A stretch of 64,000 bases of DNA from Chlorella sorokiniana. Its lineage: Eukaryota; Chlorophyta; Trebouxiophyceae; Chlorellales; Chlorellaceae. The position numbers and the translations under genes are program-made. Shown here piece by piece: positions 47,844 through 60,335 of this stretch. The notes below the pieces were generated by a model. That model was not told the DNA's origin, ran no database searches, and worked only from the letters and a program-made list of their open reading frames with translations. Where the stretch lies: NCBI GenBank assembly GCA_025917655.1, contig CP084620.1:1302001-1366000 (forward strand), in the 5' to 3' direction. The stretch's first letter is position 1. The number at the start of each line of letters is the position of its first letter.

Positions 47844-50343
47844 CTACGTCGCCGCCGCCTGCAGGCCCGGCTTCAGCACAACTTTGACGCACCCCTCCGC
47901 CTTGTCGTTGAACATCTTGTAGGCGTGGGCCGCGTCAGACAGCGGCAGGTGGTGGGTGATGACAAATGTGGGGTCCAGCTTGCCCTCCTGCACCGAGGAC
48001 ACCAATCACAGGGTGGCACGGCTGCCGGAAAAAGACGTCGCGGGCACCAAACCGCCAGCTGCACAGCTGTACGTTCCCTGCAGCTGCGCTTGCTGCGCAC
48101 CTGAATCAGGCTCAGCAGCTGGTGCCAGTACTTTTGTACCTGCGCAGTGGTGATCAAGGGGGACCAGCGCAGCGCCTCAGGCCACAGGCATGCAAATGTG
48201 CTGCTCTGCACATGCCCCCCGCAGCGCCGCCTCATCAAACGAGTGCAGAGCGTCGTACCGGGGCCTGCCCCGCCGCCATCGACAGGCACTTTTCCATGAA
48301 GGCACCGATGTTGAAGTGGTTGCAGTAGCCTGCAGGGGTGCTCGGACATCGGTTGTACGTCGCTGCAAGGCCGCACCCTGGCCACTTGGCCGCCTCAGCG
48401 AACGCTCCCCCACCCACCCGCGTAGGCTCCCACGATGGCGATGCGGCCGCCCTTGCGGCACGCCTCGATCAGCTCGTTCACGATCTCCGAGGGGTCGGTC
48501 TCCAGCTTGAGGGACGTCTCAAACCAGTGCAGCCAGGAGTTGGTGTAGTGGAAGCCCACTGCGGCGTGGCGGCAGGCAGCGGCGGCCGGGGAGGCGGGGC
48601 GCAGCGTCGGAGCTGATGGTTCGGCCAGGATGTTGGCGTGCACCGCTCCCCGCAGGCCCGGCATGCGACGCTCGGGAGGCTGCTGCTGCTCACCGGCCTC
48701 GATGCACACGTCGGGGCGGTGCCGTCTGGGAACAGCTCCCGCAGCGCGCCCAGCACCTTCTGCTCCTTGAAGTTGATGGTCTCCACGCGGCCGTTGGGCA
48801 TGCGCTCCCGCGCAAAGGCCAGGCGGTCAGGCTCGCGATCGATCATGATGACGCGGTCGGCGCCCCTGAGGAAAGCGCAGTGGGCAGCCAGCAGGCCCAC
48901 TGCGGCGCGGCAGCAGGGCGAGGCAGGCGGGCCGTAAACCAAAGGATGGGCGGCTGGTTGGGAAACGGGCTGCGCCTGCAAGCAAGCGCAACATGCACAC
49001 GCTGCTGCGCACCTGGGCCCGCGCCCCAGATGGCCACCCTGTCCCCCGCCTTCACGCCCCCAGCTCCGTGGCGTGCCAGGCGGTGGGCAGGATGTCGGAC
49101 AGCAGCACCACTCGGTCGTCATCCAGATCAGACGGCACCTTGAGGCAGTTGACGTCGGCTGGGGGCGGCTCAAAGGGGAGGGGGAGCGGGGGTCAGCTGC
49201 AGCGGCGGCGGCGCACTCCCGTCCAGCACCAGCTGTGGGCAGATGGGTTGCCAGGCGGCCTTTGCAAAGGCCCATCGCGATGTAATGGCAGCAGGAAGCA
49301 AACGGCACGGCCTTGCCAGGCGGCTCACCAAACGGCACTCGCACGTACTCCGCCTGGCCCCCTCCCATCCGCCGGTGAGGTGCGTGTAGCCGAAGAATCC
49401 GCCGCTCCGATGGCCATACCTACATTCTCACAGTGGATGGCACAGGCTGAACCTCACGCCTGCAGCCCCCTGGGCACCCCAACCAACACGATGCGCTGGG
49501 CAGCTCAGCTCTCTCACATCATCTCCTGCTCCTTGCTGGGGTTGGTGTTGTCCTGCGCAGTAATGGCAGCAGCCCCACGCTCAAGCCTCAACGACTGCAC
49601 AGGCTCCAACCAACCCGAAGAAGAGCCGAATCATAGCGCTGCCGCTGCTGCCAGCATCGCCAGCCCTGCTGGCGGCCTTGGCAGTTGGACCCCCCCCAAC
49701 CCCACCCCCACCCCCACCCCCACCACCCCCGGACGCTCACGCAGGAGGTGAAGAGGCGGTCGCGGCAGTAGAAGCAGTGGCCGCAGGCGATGTCAAAGGA
49801 CGTCACCACGCGGTCGCCCCTGCCGAGGGTCTTCACCTCGGGGCCCACCTCTTCCACTGAAGCGGGGCGGGCAGCGGCAGGGGCAGGGGTGAAGGGCCGC
49901 TGCTGGGCAGGCAGGGCTGCGGTCGCAAGCCTGCCCCGCGGCCCACCCCTCCCACCTGTGCCCATGAACTCGTGGCCCATGATGTCGCCGACCTTCATGC
50001 CCGGCATGGCGCCTGCATCAGTGCGAGTGGGGGAGGGGGCATTTCAGCCAACGCCCGCCCAGCGCCTGCCCGCCCTGCTGGTCACACACTGTGCGGGAGA
50101 GCAACCAAGGAGCCCCCTCTTACACACGCACACACACCTCCCCGACACACATTGAAACGGACACGGCCCACCCACATGGGCATCACCACACCGCCCCCAC
50201 CCCACCTAGATAGATGTGCAGGTCGCTGCCGCACACGCAGGAGGAGGTCACGCGCAGCACCACATCCAGCGGGTCGGTCACGCGCGGCACCGCCACCTCC
50301 CCACCCGCATGTCCTTGGCGCCGTGCCACTGCACCGCCGCCAT
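47844..50343 (-). CDS. Zinc alcohol dehydrogenase, formaldehyde-dehydrogenase-like
   Basis: Medium-chain, zinc-dependent NAD(P) oxidoreductase of the FDH-like subgroup. From the ATG at 50343: MAAVQWHGAKDMRVG, a slip at the run 50299-50302, then VPRVTDPLDVVLRVTSSC and VCGSDLHIYL (catalytic zinc Cys), MPGMKVGDIMGHEFMG (His-Glu pair) and GRGDRVVTSFDIACGHCFYC with RDRLFTSC (four Cys for the structural zinc). GGQAEYVRVPFGEPADVNCL, VAIWGAGPVGLLAAHCAF (nucleotide-binding fold) and VCIEAVGFHYTNSWLHWFET follow. The C-terminus is LPLSDAAHAYKMFNDKAEG, ending KPGLQAAAT (stop 47844-47846). A longer start at 50580 would add a Cys-rich leader that might be a transit peptide. The extended FHYTNSWLHW region suits multimeric formaldehyde or alcohol dehydrogenases; the substrate cannot be read from sequence. 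Confidence 0.85.
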
Positions 50344-50841
50344 GCGCCGCGACTCGTCCTTCTTGGACACGACGGTGGCGGCGGGCGCCTCTGCGCGGCA
50401 CCAGCACCAGCAGAGGCAGCAGCAGTGTGGTGGTTTTACGCCGGGGCAGGCACAGCAAGATGCTGCCCAGAACCTGCCCGAGCTCTTCGTGTGCAAAGCC
50501 AGTGCAGGATGTCTGTCCAAGGTGAGGGGGCAGCACCAACCTTCGCGGCGGGGCATAACAGCCCCTGTAGCAGTCTGCATGATGAACGACGATCTGTAGT
50601 AACTTTGGACGTTCAAGCAAGTCGTTGCAAGCTGAGGAGCAAGCGGAGAGGGCTGCTCCTGGGGGGGAGCCGCCCTCAGCTGCCAGCTCATGCAACACAC
50701 AAGGACAGCTTCTTCAGATCCCAAGCAGGAGGATCTGAGCGAGGAAGCTGACTCGCGTCTGAATGGGGAGAGAGGGTTACAGGAAGCAAGGAAATGACCA
50801 AAGCAGCAGGGATGGGACGAAAGCAGCTGGCAGGGCATGGG
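50344..50841. other. ADH promoter and SEC3 3' flank
   Basis: About 500 bases. It may contain a 5' leader exon of the alcohol dehydrogenase up to an ATG at 50580. Otherwise I see nothing coding. Confidence 0.4.
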
Positions 50842-53800
50842 CTATGGCCCCGCCGCCTTGGCCGCCTGGAACCAGCGGCGCAGCTCGGCGGGCGGCGGCT
50901 TGAGCTCGATGCCGCTGTAGCACTGGCGCAGCTGCTCCTCCATGCGGCCCCACCGCTCCAGGCAGACGCGCTCCAGCCTGGGTGGGTGGGCGGCATGGCG
51001 GTGAGGGAGGGGCAGGTGGGGCCGCTGCCCGCAGCTGGGAGCAGCGCCCAGCAGGCGCCTGGGTGCGCAGAGAAGCGACAGGTAGGAGCGCGGCCCCACC
51101 TGTCCCACACTGCATCCACGAGGTGAGGGCTGGTGGCAGCCAGGTGCTTCACGATGCGCTGGTGCACCTGAGGGCAGCGGGTTGCGGGGGCAGGCGGCTC
51201 CAGGGCTCACCAAAACGTGCTGCCATGCCTTGAAGCCACGCCCATGCGCTGGACCCCCGCCAGCACACCGCCCTTCCCCACCCGCCCCTCCTTGCCTGCA
51301 CCAGCTTCTTGTCAAGCCCCGCGGTGGTGGTCGCCAGCAGGGCGCGCACCTCCCAGGCTGGAACTGCTGCTGCAGGTGCACCTCCGCGCTGCCCGCCGAC
51401 GCCATCGCCTCGTCGAGGCGCTGCGGGAGGGAAGGAGCGAGGCGGCAAGGGTGGCAGGGGCAGCAAGGAGTGGGGCCAGGAGGAGGCGGAGACGGGGCAA
51501 AGGGTGCGCCCCTGCCCTCCTGCCGCTCCCTGAACAAAACAAAGGCTGGCCCAGGTGCTCAGTGCTGCATCCTGCATCCTGCCTCCCCCTCACCCTGCTG
51601 AACTCCAGCACCCGCGAGAAGCGGAAGTAGTCTGCCTGCTCCTCGATGTACCGCCCCAGGGCGCCGTCCCGCAGCGCCGCCACCTGCCCCGCAAAGCTGC
51701 CCAGCACCGCGGCGCGCGCCAGCGGCAGGCCCTGCATGGGAGCGCTCCGGGGGTGCGGTGAGGGCAGCCGGACAGGCAATGCGGCGGCTGCGCGCGGCTG
51801 GAAGCCACGCGGTGCAGTCCGGCATGAGCGGCGCTTTGCCATACCTGCAGCCCCTCCTGCAGGGCGGCGTAGTTTTCGGCGCAGCTGCTGCCCGTGCTTG
51901 GGGTCGGCCGCCCCGTGCGCCTCCACCGCCGCCAGGACGGCACGCAGCCAGGCGTCGTAGCCGCCGTCCGCCAGCTCACGCAGCACAGACCCGGGACTCT
52001 GCTGCTGCTGCTGCTGCTGCTGCATGCCAGGGCCTGGCTGCTGCGGGGGCCAGGCGCGCTTACGGCGGCCCCCGCCGCCTCTGCGTCGCCGCTGGCGGCG
52101 GTGGTGCGGCGGCTGCCTGCATCCGCCTCAGATCCCATGTAGCTGATGTCTGAGGTGAGGCCGCCGTCCGCTGTGGGCACGCCGCTCAGCTCGGACGCGC
52201 TGCCCGATGAGCTGGCGGCCCGCCACGGCGGCGGCGCCGCACGCCCGCCCCGTCGCTCTCAAAGGGCGACAGGAACAGAGGAGGGCTGCCCTGCTGCAGG
52301 GGGCTGCGACGGGAGGGAACGGCGGCCGGGCAGCCCCCTCCGCTCCGCGTGCGCTGCTCGGCGCGCTGCCTTGCTGCTGCCCCTCTGCCTGCTGCTGCGG
52401 CTGCTGCTGGTTGGCGGGGGCAGGGGTGGCGCCTGCTCCACCGGCCAGGGCTGCAGCAGCTGCTCCATGCGGGCGGCCACCAGCGGGAAGTTGAGCACAC
52501 AGGGCAGAATGTGGTGGCCGCGAGGGTCAAACCTGGGGGCGGAGGGGGGTTGGAGACCGGAGGGGGAGGGGGGCCCGGGACATGAAGGTTGCCAGCCGCA
52601 GGCATGCACGCGGTGGGCAAGTGCAACACAGCAGCAACATGAGGAGCAGTGCCCCAGTGCCCGCCAGCAAGGGGCAGGAGTGCTGCCAGGCCCACCTCTG
52701 CACCGCCGCCTCGCGCTGCGCAAAGTGCGCCTCCAGCAGGGCAGCCAGCCGCTGCTCGCAGGCCTCCAGCAGCGCCGCCACGGGGCGGCAGGCGGGCCCC
52801 CTGGCCGCCACCCGCTGCCTCCATGCCAGGGTGGCCCCCAGCATGGGCAGGCAGAGCAGCGTGGAGCTGCCCCTCACCCCCAAACACCTCCGCCAGCTCC
52901 CCCTCCAGCCCGCTCAGCAGAGAGGCCACAGCGCCCTGCACCTCCTTGCCCGCCACGTCCGGCGCCGGCAGCGTCGCCGCAGCCAGCTCGCCCGACGCAA
53001 AGCGCACCGTCTTGGAGGCGGCTGGGGCTGCCACGCCGCTGCTGCCCGCGCCGCCGCCCTGCGCGCCGCCGCCGCCGCCCACCGCCCTGGGGAACATGAG
53101 AGCGATGCACTGGGCCGCTTCTTCCGCCATCAGCGGCACGAGCTGGTCCAGCAGCAGCTGGTAGCCCTCGTGCAGCGGTACTATGCCTGCAAAGCAAAGC
53201 GAAACGCGCAAGTCAACGCCACAGGTCGGCGGGTTTGTTCAGGAGCACAGCAGCTGGGCAAGCCGGGCAGCGGTGCAGGCGCAAGGACCTGGGCCCTGCT
53301 CACCCGCCTCGCGGTACCGTGCCGTGATGCTGGCGGCGGAAGACGCTGTGGCGATGTGGGGCTGGCTGGAGGTCGGGGCGCGGGTGAAGGAGCGCTCGCG
53401 AGAGCTGCAGGTGGGGGCGGAGCGCAGCGACATCAACAGCAGCGCACCGTGACGCAGGCAAGCGAGCCAGTTACGGCGGGCAGCGATGGCAACGCCGCTG
53501 GCGCTCTCACGTCAAGGGATCGGAGGTGGCGGGCTTGGCCAAAGCCAGCAGGTCGGGCTCTTGCTGGCCCCCGCATCTGCCGCCGCCGCCATGCGCCTGA
53601 GCTCCGCCACAGCGCCGTGCGCCTCCTTGCGCAGCAGGCCGGCCACGGCTTGGCAGTAGGCCTCGCGGGGGGCCACCGTGGCCGCCGGCCGCAGCGCCGC
53701 CACCAGCTCCAGCAGCGGCGCCAGCTCGGCGGCGCGGCGGCGCAGGCTGGCGTGGGAGGGCGGGCGCAGGCGTGCCGCGCCCTGCAGCCCCGCCGCCTGC

Positions 53801-56358
53801 TGCACCGCCGCGTCCGCCACCCGCGCCAGCTGCTCCTGCAGGTGCGCCGCCGCGCGGTCCACAAACGAGCGCTGCAGGGCGTGCAGGCGCTGGCGCTGCG
53901 CGGCGACAGCCGTCATGCCGGCTATGCCACGTGGCAGCCGGTTCTCGTCGCCAGCCGCCGCCGCCGCCGCCGCCGCCGCCGCGCTCCCGCCCTCGGACAG
54001 CGCCTGCAGGCGCGAGTGCAGGTCCCATCCTGCCGCCACCACGTGCGCCATGCTGCGAAGGGCGGGGATGGGCAACATGCCACGCTTTAGGGCTGCGGCA
54101 TTGCAACGACTCGCGCTCTCCTCGCAAGCAGGGGGCTCACTTGGCGGGGGTGATGTCTCGCGCGTTGAGAGCGCGCTCCACGTCGTCGGGCAGGCTCAGC
54201 CGCTCCACCAGCCCCTCCAGCGCCGCCAGCAGCTTCTGGTTGTTGCGGGAGTGGCGCTCCAGCTGGTTGTTGCGCCCCTCGATGGCTGCGCAGCAGGAGC
54301 AGGGCAACCAGCGCAATCATGCTCCACAGCCAAGCCCTCCCTGGCAGACGTGTGCCCTGCAGGCGTCGGCCGGCCGGGCCGGGCTGGGCACCGCCTGCAC
54401 TCAGAAACCCTATCGACGGCCACCCAGGCAGCACCAATGTTGAAGCCCCCGCCCCACTGCCAGCAGCCCCACCCTGCTCGCGTGGCCCTCCTGCAGTCGC
54501 GCGCCCTCGCCCCCACACTCACACGAACACACACATATACAGGCCGCCCCTGCAAGCCCGCCCCGCCCACCCGCGATGTCCTCCCGCATGTGTCGCAGGC
54601 GCGCGTCGAAGATGTCCAGCGTCTCCCCCAGGTCCTCCAGCAGCCGCGAGGCGCCCCCAGCTCCCCAGCACCCGTGACACCACCGGCCCCGCCTCCAGCA
54701 TCTCGTGCACCGACGCATCCTGCGCCAGCCGCGGGCCGGGTGGGGAGGGAAGCTGACTTGAGCTGGCTTGCACGCAAGCAGGGCTTGTGCCCAGCAACAG
54801 GAATGCCTCAACTGAGCAGTGGGCGGTTGAAAGCGTGCTCTGTGAGGCGCGCATGGACGGCCGGCGGGCCTGCCCTTACTGCCAGCCCACCTCCAGGGCC
54901 GCCAGCTCAGCCTCCAGCCGCTCCTTGAGCTCCTCCATGCTGGCGGCGCCCACCGACACCATCTCCAACAGTGACTGCAGCAGGTGGCGGCAGCGGGCAG
55001 AGCAGTCAGCAGCCGACGCGCGGGGCACAGCCGGCGGTGCGCAGCGCGGTGGTGTTGCACGGCTGCTGGGCAGCGCCGCCGCGAGCTCGCCTGGATCTGT
55101 TTGTCCTCCCGCTGCCCCCACAGAGGGTGCACGCCGCCTCCTGCTTCGTCCTCGTCACTGCCAGCCAGCCTGCCGGCGGCAGCTAGCGCATCGCCCCCTC
55201 CTCCCGCGCCGCCTCCTTGAGCAGAGACCGGGCAGTCTGCCCGACATCCGTCTCCGTCTGCAGGGCGCACAGCCATGGATGCTCAGCCGCTTAACTGTCC
55301 CACTGCAGCTTCCAGCAGCTGGGCCCCATCTTGCTTGCCTGCTTGCTGCGCAAGGCTGCGGAGCTCTCCAGCTCCGCGACATCGATGCCCACCACCTGCG
55401 GCGCCCGCTTCTCGTGGGTCCTGCGGCCGCCGCATGGGCACCTCAGCGCCGCCCACGGGCGCACCGGCCAACCAGAACAGACCTTATGGATGGCGCGGCG
55501 CAGGCAGCCTGCACAGCCGCACCTGCAGAAGGTGTAGAGGGTGCCCAGCAGCTCCAGCCGCACCGCCGCGCTCTGCACCTCGAACGCCAGCCGCGCCTCG
55601 CCCCCGTGAAGCCGCGCTGCAGGCGGGGACGCGTTGCGGGGCCACAGGGCTGGGGCCACACCTGGGAGTTGTGCACGCTTGCCAACAAGCGTGCGGCACC
55701 GGCCCGCGGGCTGCGATGGGTCTGCGTGCCACACCGCCCGCCGCACCTGCATGAAGGCCAGTTCCAGATACTCCTGCTGACCGGGCGAGTCCACAAACGC
55801 CTCCATGCGCGACAACAGCTTGAGCTTAATGCTCTTGCGCACCTGCACCGGCAGGGCGCCGTGCCGCTGGGTCCAGCCACCCACTCCCTCCCACAGCTGC
55901 AAGGCGTGCATGCAGAGACGTGCCGCACCTGGTACCGGCCCTGCGAAAGTTTGCAGATGTGCAGAGTGCCCTTGAAGCCGCGCTTCTTGCTGCGTCGCTT
56001 GACAGTGAGGCAGATGATGCGGGTCTTGCCTGTGGACTGCAGGAAGCGCAAGACAGTCGAGGTGTTGGTATCAGCAGGCGAGGAGCCTGAAGCTCACGAT
56101 GCTGTGAAGCCGCACCTTGGGCAGCGCACGTCGGCTGCGCGAGCCTGAAGGCTTTGAGTCACATTTGATGGCCTGAGACAGGACAAACGATGAGGGCATG
56201 TCAGCGTCAGTACCTCACTGCATAGAGCTACAGCTGGTGCAATTTGCTGCTGCCGTGACTGCCGCTGGCGCCCGACTCACAACGAAGGCCGCCAGCACGC
56301 GCTGCTCGCTGTTCTGGAACACTTCATCAAGATCTTTGAGCAGCCCTGGGCCGCTCAT
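50842..56358 (-). CDS. SEC3: Exocyst complex subunit SEC3
   Basis: Subunit that marks plasma-membrane sites for vesicle tethering. The ATG at 56358 gives SGPGLLKDLDEVFQNSEQRV. The N-terminal PH-like domain shows KTRIICLTVKRRSKKRGFKG, LHICKLSQGRYQ, RLAFEVQSAAVRLELLGTLY and VVGIDVAELESSAALRSKQ. A helical part follows: SMEELKERLEAELAALEVG, LGETLDIFDARLRHMREDIA, then QLERHSRNNQKLLAALEGLV and RLSLPDDVERALNARDIT. The C-terminal exocyst rods include RQRLHALQRSFVDRAAAHLQ, PLHEGYQLLLDQLVPLMAEE, FDPRGHHILPCVLNFPLVAA, ALGRYIEEQADYFRFSRVLE and VHQRIVKHLAATSPHLVDAV. The end is AELRRWFQAAKAAGP (stop 50842-50844). Poly-Ala (53954-53981) and poly-Gln (52001-52022) runs interrupt the rod. About 15 introns; several exons need one-base shifts. 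The order of blocks matches plant SEC3 throughout. Confidence 0.87.
52001..52022. repeat. CTG repeat coding polyQ in SEC3
   Basis: About seven CTG units; read on the minus strand as CAG codons (Gln). Confidence 0.85.
53954..53981. repeat. CCG/GCC repeat coding poly-Ala in SEC3
   Basis: About nine CCG units; on the minus strand they give a run of Ala within the predicted rod of SEC3. Confidence 0.85.
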
Positions 56359-56592
56359 GGCGGCTCAGCGCCTCAACGGGCGCCGTTTTGGCTGCCTGCA
56401 ATGAGCTGGTCACACGATGTTGACCGTGGGCCGCGCAGCTCACGAGCATGTCTCGATCTGATGCCGAGCGATTGATACCGCTTAGCTGACAGCCCAGCAA
56501 CGCTTTCGCCCGCTCATCCACGTGGGCCAGCCTGGCCTGGACGAAAAGGACGGAAAATGACGCGATCACAGCGTAATTTCAGCGTGAGCAGA

Positions 56593-57173
56593 ATGGCGAT
56601 CGCATCTGAGCCCGAAAGGGGGCTGGACCTGCAACTGGCGGTGAAGCTCCTCAGCAACAGCTCTCTGAGCTTGCAGAACAGGCGTCTGTGCTGCTGGGAA
56701 AGCGCTGCAAGGTATGGGAGCACATTAGGGTAGCCAACTTTATTATGATCCCTCATGACCGGGGTGCAGGTTGCCTGCCGCTCCTCTCCGCATCCCTGAC
56801 GGCCCTGGGTCTCCTCTCACGAGCTGCCCCCTTGCGCAGATCCAAGTCAAGGATGGCCGTGTGTTGGTGGGGGACTTTACCTGCCTTGACAAACAGGGCA
56901 ACATCATCCTGACAAACACGTACGAGCACATGCAGCTCAACGGCAAGTGAGTCTCAGCGTCGTGCGGACGCATCACCTGTGTTGGTGCCTGCTTCGTACC
57001 CCTGGCATGCTCATCACCTCCCTTTGATCCACCCCCGTCTTGTCAGGCATCACGAGAAGATCATGGGTCAGGTTCTGGTGCCCGCAGCTCACCGTATTAC
57101 ATGTGACTTTGAGGTGTATGCATCGGATCAGCAACTACGGCGCATCCTTCAGCCCGCCTTTCAAGATCAATAG
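56593..57173 (+). CDS. NAA38: NAA38/LSMD1-like Sm-fold protein
   Basis: Sm-like auxiliary subunit of the NatC N-terminal acetyltransferase. The ATG at 56593 begins MAIASEPERG. If one G is missing from the run 56618-56622, the first exon continues GGEAPQQQLSELAEQASVLL to GKRCK, exactly in frame with exon 2, IQVKDGRVLVGDFTCLDKQG then NIILTNTYEHMQLNGK. Exon 3 gives HHEKIMGQVLVPAAHRITCD and ends RRILQPAFQDQ (stop 57171-57173). Sm1 (VKDGRVLVGDF...D...N) and Sm2 (MGQVLVPA) motifs are both present. The GQVLVPAxxR form and length separate it from LSM1-8 and favour NAA38. It is divergent from SEC3, with only 234 bases between the start codons. Confidence 0.82.
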
Positions 57174-57352
57174 TCGTTCAGCGGGACCTTGTGAACCAGT
57201 TCCATGGTGTGCGGTCGGGGTGGGTTCCTTCATATAAACGTTTGTGAACAGCACTAATCCAGCATACAATGTTCAACTGCCTGCGCAGAGGAAGTGCGCA
57301 GTTGAAAAGGCCAACAGGCAACAGGCTGGCGCGGCGGCAGGAAGGGCGGCAG

Positions 57353-60019
57353 TCACTGCGGAAGATGCACCTTGGCCGCCTTGTTAAGGCCGGGCAGCAG
57401 CGATAGGATACGGGGGCTGCCAGGGCGCCGCTGCCGATTGCCCCAGAGGAGCAGCATGCCGACCACCCACATCATAAGCGACAGCTGGGTGTACAGCAGC
57501 CATGGCCGCGCCGAATGGTGCTGTGAGGTGGCCCGAAGCGCATAAGAAGCCAGCTGAGCCTGCCGCTCCTCGGCCAGGCCCCGGTGCTTCTGGAAGCGTG
57601 GGGCGTCGTCGCCCATCGACAGGTCGCCAATCAGCTCATGCTGCCCCCTCCCCCGCTCCTGCTGCTGCCTCTTCCGAAGCTTGGGCGTGGCAACCTTGGG
57701 CACGTAGCCCAGTACCTCGATCGGTCTGTAGCCGAAACCCAGCTTGGCCACCGCTGCAAGCAGAGGCGAGCAGGCGTGCTGAGACTGGGCTGCGGCGGAG
57801 CGTTCACGATGGGCCGGCTGACAGCCTCTCTTGATTACCGCAGCAGCGCTGGGGCTCACCCGAGCCGTAGTAGCCGTACTGGGCGTTGCGCCGCTCCTCC
57901 TCCTCCCTCGCATCGTAGGGCGCCACCTTGGCCAGGGCTGCATAGATGCTTCCCTGTGCCAGCAGCAGCGCGGAGTGCACAGCGTGAGGCCGCCTGCGAA
58001 CTTTCCACAGCATCCTGCTGCAGTCGGGCACACCTCCCAGCCCCGTGCCGCGCCTCCCCCTGCTTCTGCTGCGCCTGGTGCGGGTGCAGCATGCACACGT
58101 CGTCAATCACGGCCACGCGGTCCCGCGGGTAGTGCAGCAGGAAGGGCCTGGTGAGGGGGAGGGGAGCGGGCGCTGGCACTGTCGGCACCGAGTCCAGCAC
58201 TGCCTGCCGCTGGTGCCCATGCACCGGCAACCAGGTGTGGAGCATGCAGCCATCCGCCCATGGCAGAGACCCTGATCACCATGAAAAGTCCAGGCCCCAG
58301 CCGGTGTATGCGTCGTGCAGGGAGGGGCGCACAAAGCCCTGGAAGAAGCCCATGTCGAACATGGGCGCCTGCGCAATGACAGGGGGCGGGGGGGGTCCTT
58401 GGAGCAGCGGCATGGCTGCAAGCCGTGCATGCCCGATTGCTAGTATACAACAGCCCAGCAGGGAGCGACTCTCAGTCAACCACGTAGTTCAGCATGCTGC
58501 CATCCGCCAGCCTGCCTGACCCGCCTGCTCACCATGATCTCCACCATGGTGACCCAGCGCAGCAGCGTGCTCTTGTCCCGCACCAGATGCAGGTACCAGC
58601 TGGGGCGGTGCTTGGTTGGGCACAGGCTGGGCTGGCCCAGGAGCAGGCCGTAGGCCGCAAACACCTCAAACGCCCTGCGCAGGCAGGGACGGGGCTGGCA
58701 GCCGGCATGTGAGCACAGAGGGACGCTGAATGAGATGCACAGCTGCCTCGCCATGGTTGGGTGTGTGTTTGCTGCGACCCTGAGGACGTGTGGGCCTCGA
58801 GCTCTCTACCCCCATCCCACGCCCCACCGGTGCTGCCTTGCGCCCACCTGTTGAGTGAGCAGGTGTCCATCACCAAGTCGTCGTCAGCCACCATCACAGC
58901 CCGCTTGCCCGCCGACAGGCCGGGCCACTCGGGCGCTGCGTCAGCTGCCACACCAGCTGCCACTTTGGCCCCTCCCCGCGCAGCACGGCGGCGCAGCGGG
59001 GGCAGCTCAGGGAGGTGTCGTCGCCGTAGTGCAGCAGCACCAGGTCAAAGGTGGCAGATGCGGGCTGGCTCAGCCAGCTGCGCACGAGGGATCAGGGGCG
59101 AGATGTTGGGCTCAGGTGGCTGGAGAGCTGTTCATGAGCCTACCACAGCGGCTCTGCTAGGCTAGGTCGCAGTGGCAGCGTGGCTGCCCTCACCCATCGA
59201 TGGTGCCCCAGTCGTTGCCCACAGCCGCAATGACGAGGAAGTCCTTGGAGATGGACTCGTCGGGCCGCCGCAGCACACAGGTGTCATGCCCGGGGTCTGG
59301 GTTGCGCATGCGGAAGCCGCGGGCCGTGGTGCCGGTGGGCGCCCAGCGGCGGGCGTCCTCAGCAAAGAGGGGCCACCGCAGCCGCGGTGCGTCGCCTCCC
59401 ACCCATCCGCCCTCCAGCAGCACCTCCTCCGCTGCAGCTCTCAGGCAGTCGCCGTCACAGGGCGGAAACCCCGATGGCACCTGCACCTCGTGAACCTCTT
59501 CATGCTCCACCTCTTCAGGCTCCTCTTGGGCTTCCTCATCCAGCGCTGCCGAGCCAGTAATGGAGGCGGCTTCAGCCGCCGCTGCCTGTTGCAGGCGGGA
59601 GCTTGTGAGCCGGCTGGCGCTGCCGTTGAAAAATTCGCCAGCCAGCTCTTCATTTCTGCGTGAGCCTCCTGCTGTGCAAGCTGGGCCTCGGACAGCGCTG
59701 GCGGGGACATGGGGTGCTGGAACTGCAGCAAACCACCGGCCTGGTTCGTGGCTGGCTGGGCCTTGATCCTGGTGCAGAGCTGCTGGCATGTCTGCTGACA
59801 CCCTAATGCGTTGTAAGCAGCTGCCCCTTCAGCGGCCGTTGCTGGCGCCGCCACTGGCAGGTCGCCTCCTCGTTCAGGCAGGCTGGCTGCATGAGAAGGC
59901 CACGCTGTGGTGACGCAGAGAAGGAAGATGAGCAGGCTCCTGTGCTTGCCTGGCACAGAGCTGCGCACCGTGTGCACGGTGATACTACTGTCAGCCGCTG
60001 CTCTGGAGCAGGACTTCAT
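57353..60019 (-). CDS. DUF707 family membrane protein (copy 1)
   Basis: Glycosyltransferase-like protein of plant family DUF707, probably in the secretory pathway. The N-terminus after the ATG at 60019 holds a signal anchor (HRSLLIFLLCVTTAWPSHA); an ATG at 60046 is an alternative. A long Gln/Glu-rich stem follows, then PLFAEDARRWAPTG and GFRMRNPDPGHDTCVLRRPD. The domain proper is KDFLVIAAVGNDWGTIDGWL, FDLVLLHYGDDTSLSCPRC, AVMVADDDLVMDTCSLNRAF (Asp cluster), MVEIMAPMFDMGFFQGFVRP, HDAYTGWGLDFSWPFLLHYP and RDRVAVIDDVCMLHPHQAQQ. A C-terminal segment, LLYTQLSLMMWVVGMLLLW, is probably transmembrane, and the protein ends KAAKVHLPQ (stop 57353-57355). Frame slips occur in the stem near 59625. Biochemical activity is unproven for the family. 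Confidence 0.8.
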
Positions 60020-60335
60020 GATTATAACTAGGGCTTCATTGAGCAATCAAAAAAGAACAAGTGAGACATTTCTCTCCAGCGCCTGCCTCAACCCCTCCAA
60101 GGAGAGCAGACTTTCCAGCTGGCTCCTCCCAGATCGATCTCACACAGATCCAAGGTTGGAGATCGAATTAACATTCGACATTTTGGCATCCAGCTCTCAA
60201 TTGAACGATGAAAATCAAGGGGGAGGAAGGTGTTCCAGCAGCAGCGGATTGGGGAAAGGACCTGCGCTCTGCGCAGTGTGTTTGCATCAAACAAGGTTGC
60301 GCTGCACGCCTAGTTCGCCGACATCACACCCCGCA
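60020..60335. other. Spacer between the two DUF707 genes
   Basis: Promoter of copy 1 and 3' UTR of copy 2, about 315 bases. Locally AT-richer, with no exon seen. Confidence 0.4.

Noticed and set aside
56593-57173. Call as a core LSM protein (LSM1 or LSM8)
   Set aside because: The VLVGDFTCLDKQGNIIL plus MGQVLVPAAHR pattern and length fit NAA38/LSMD1 better; LSM8 would have a different Sm2.
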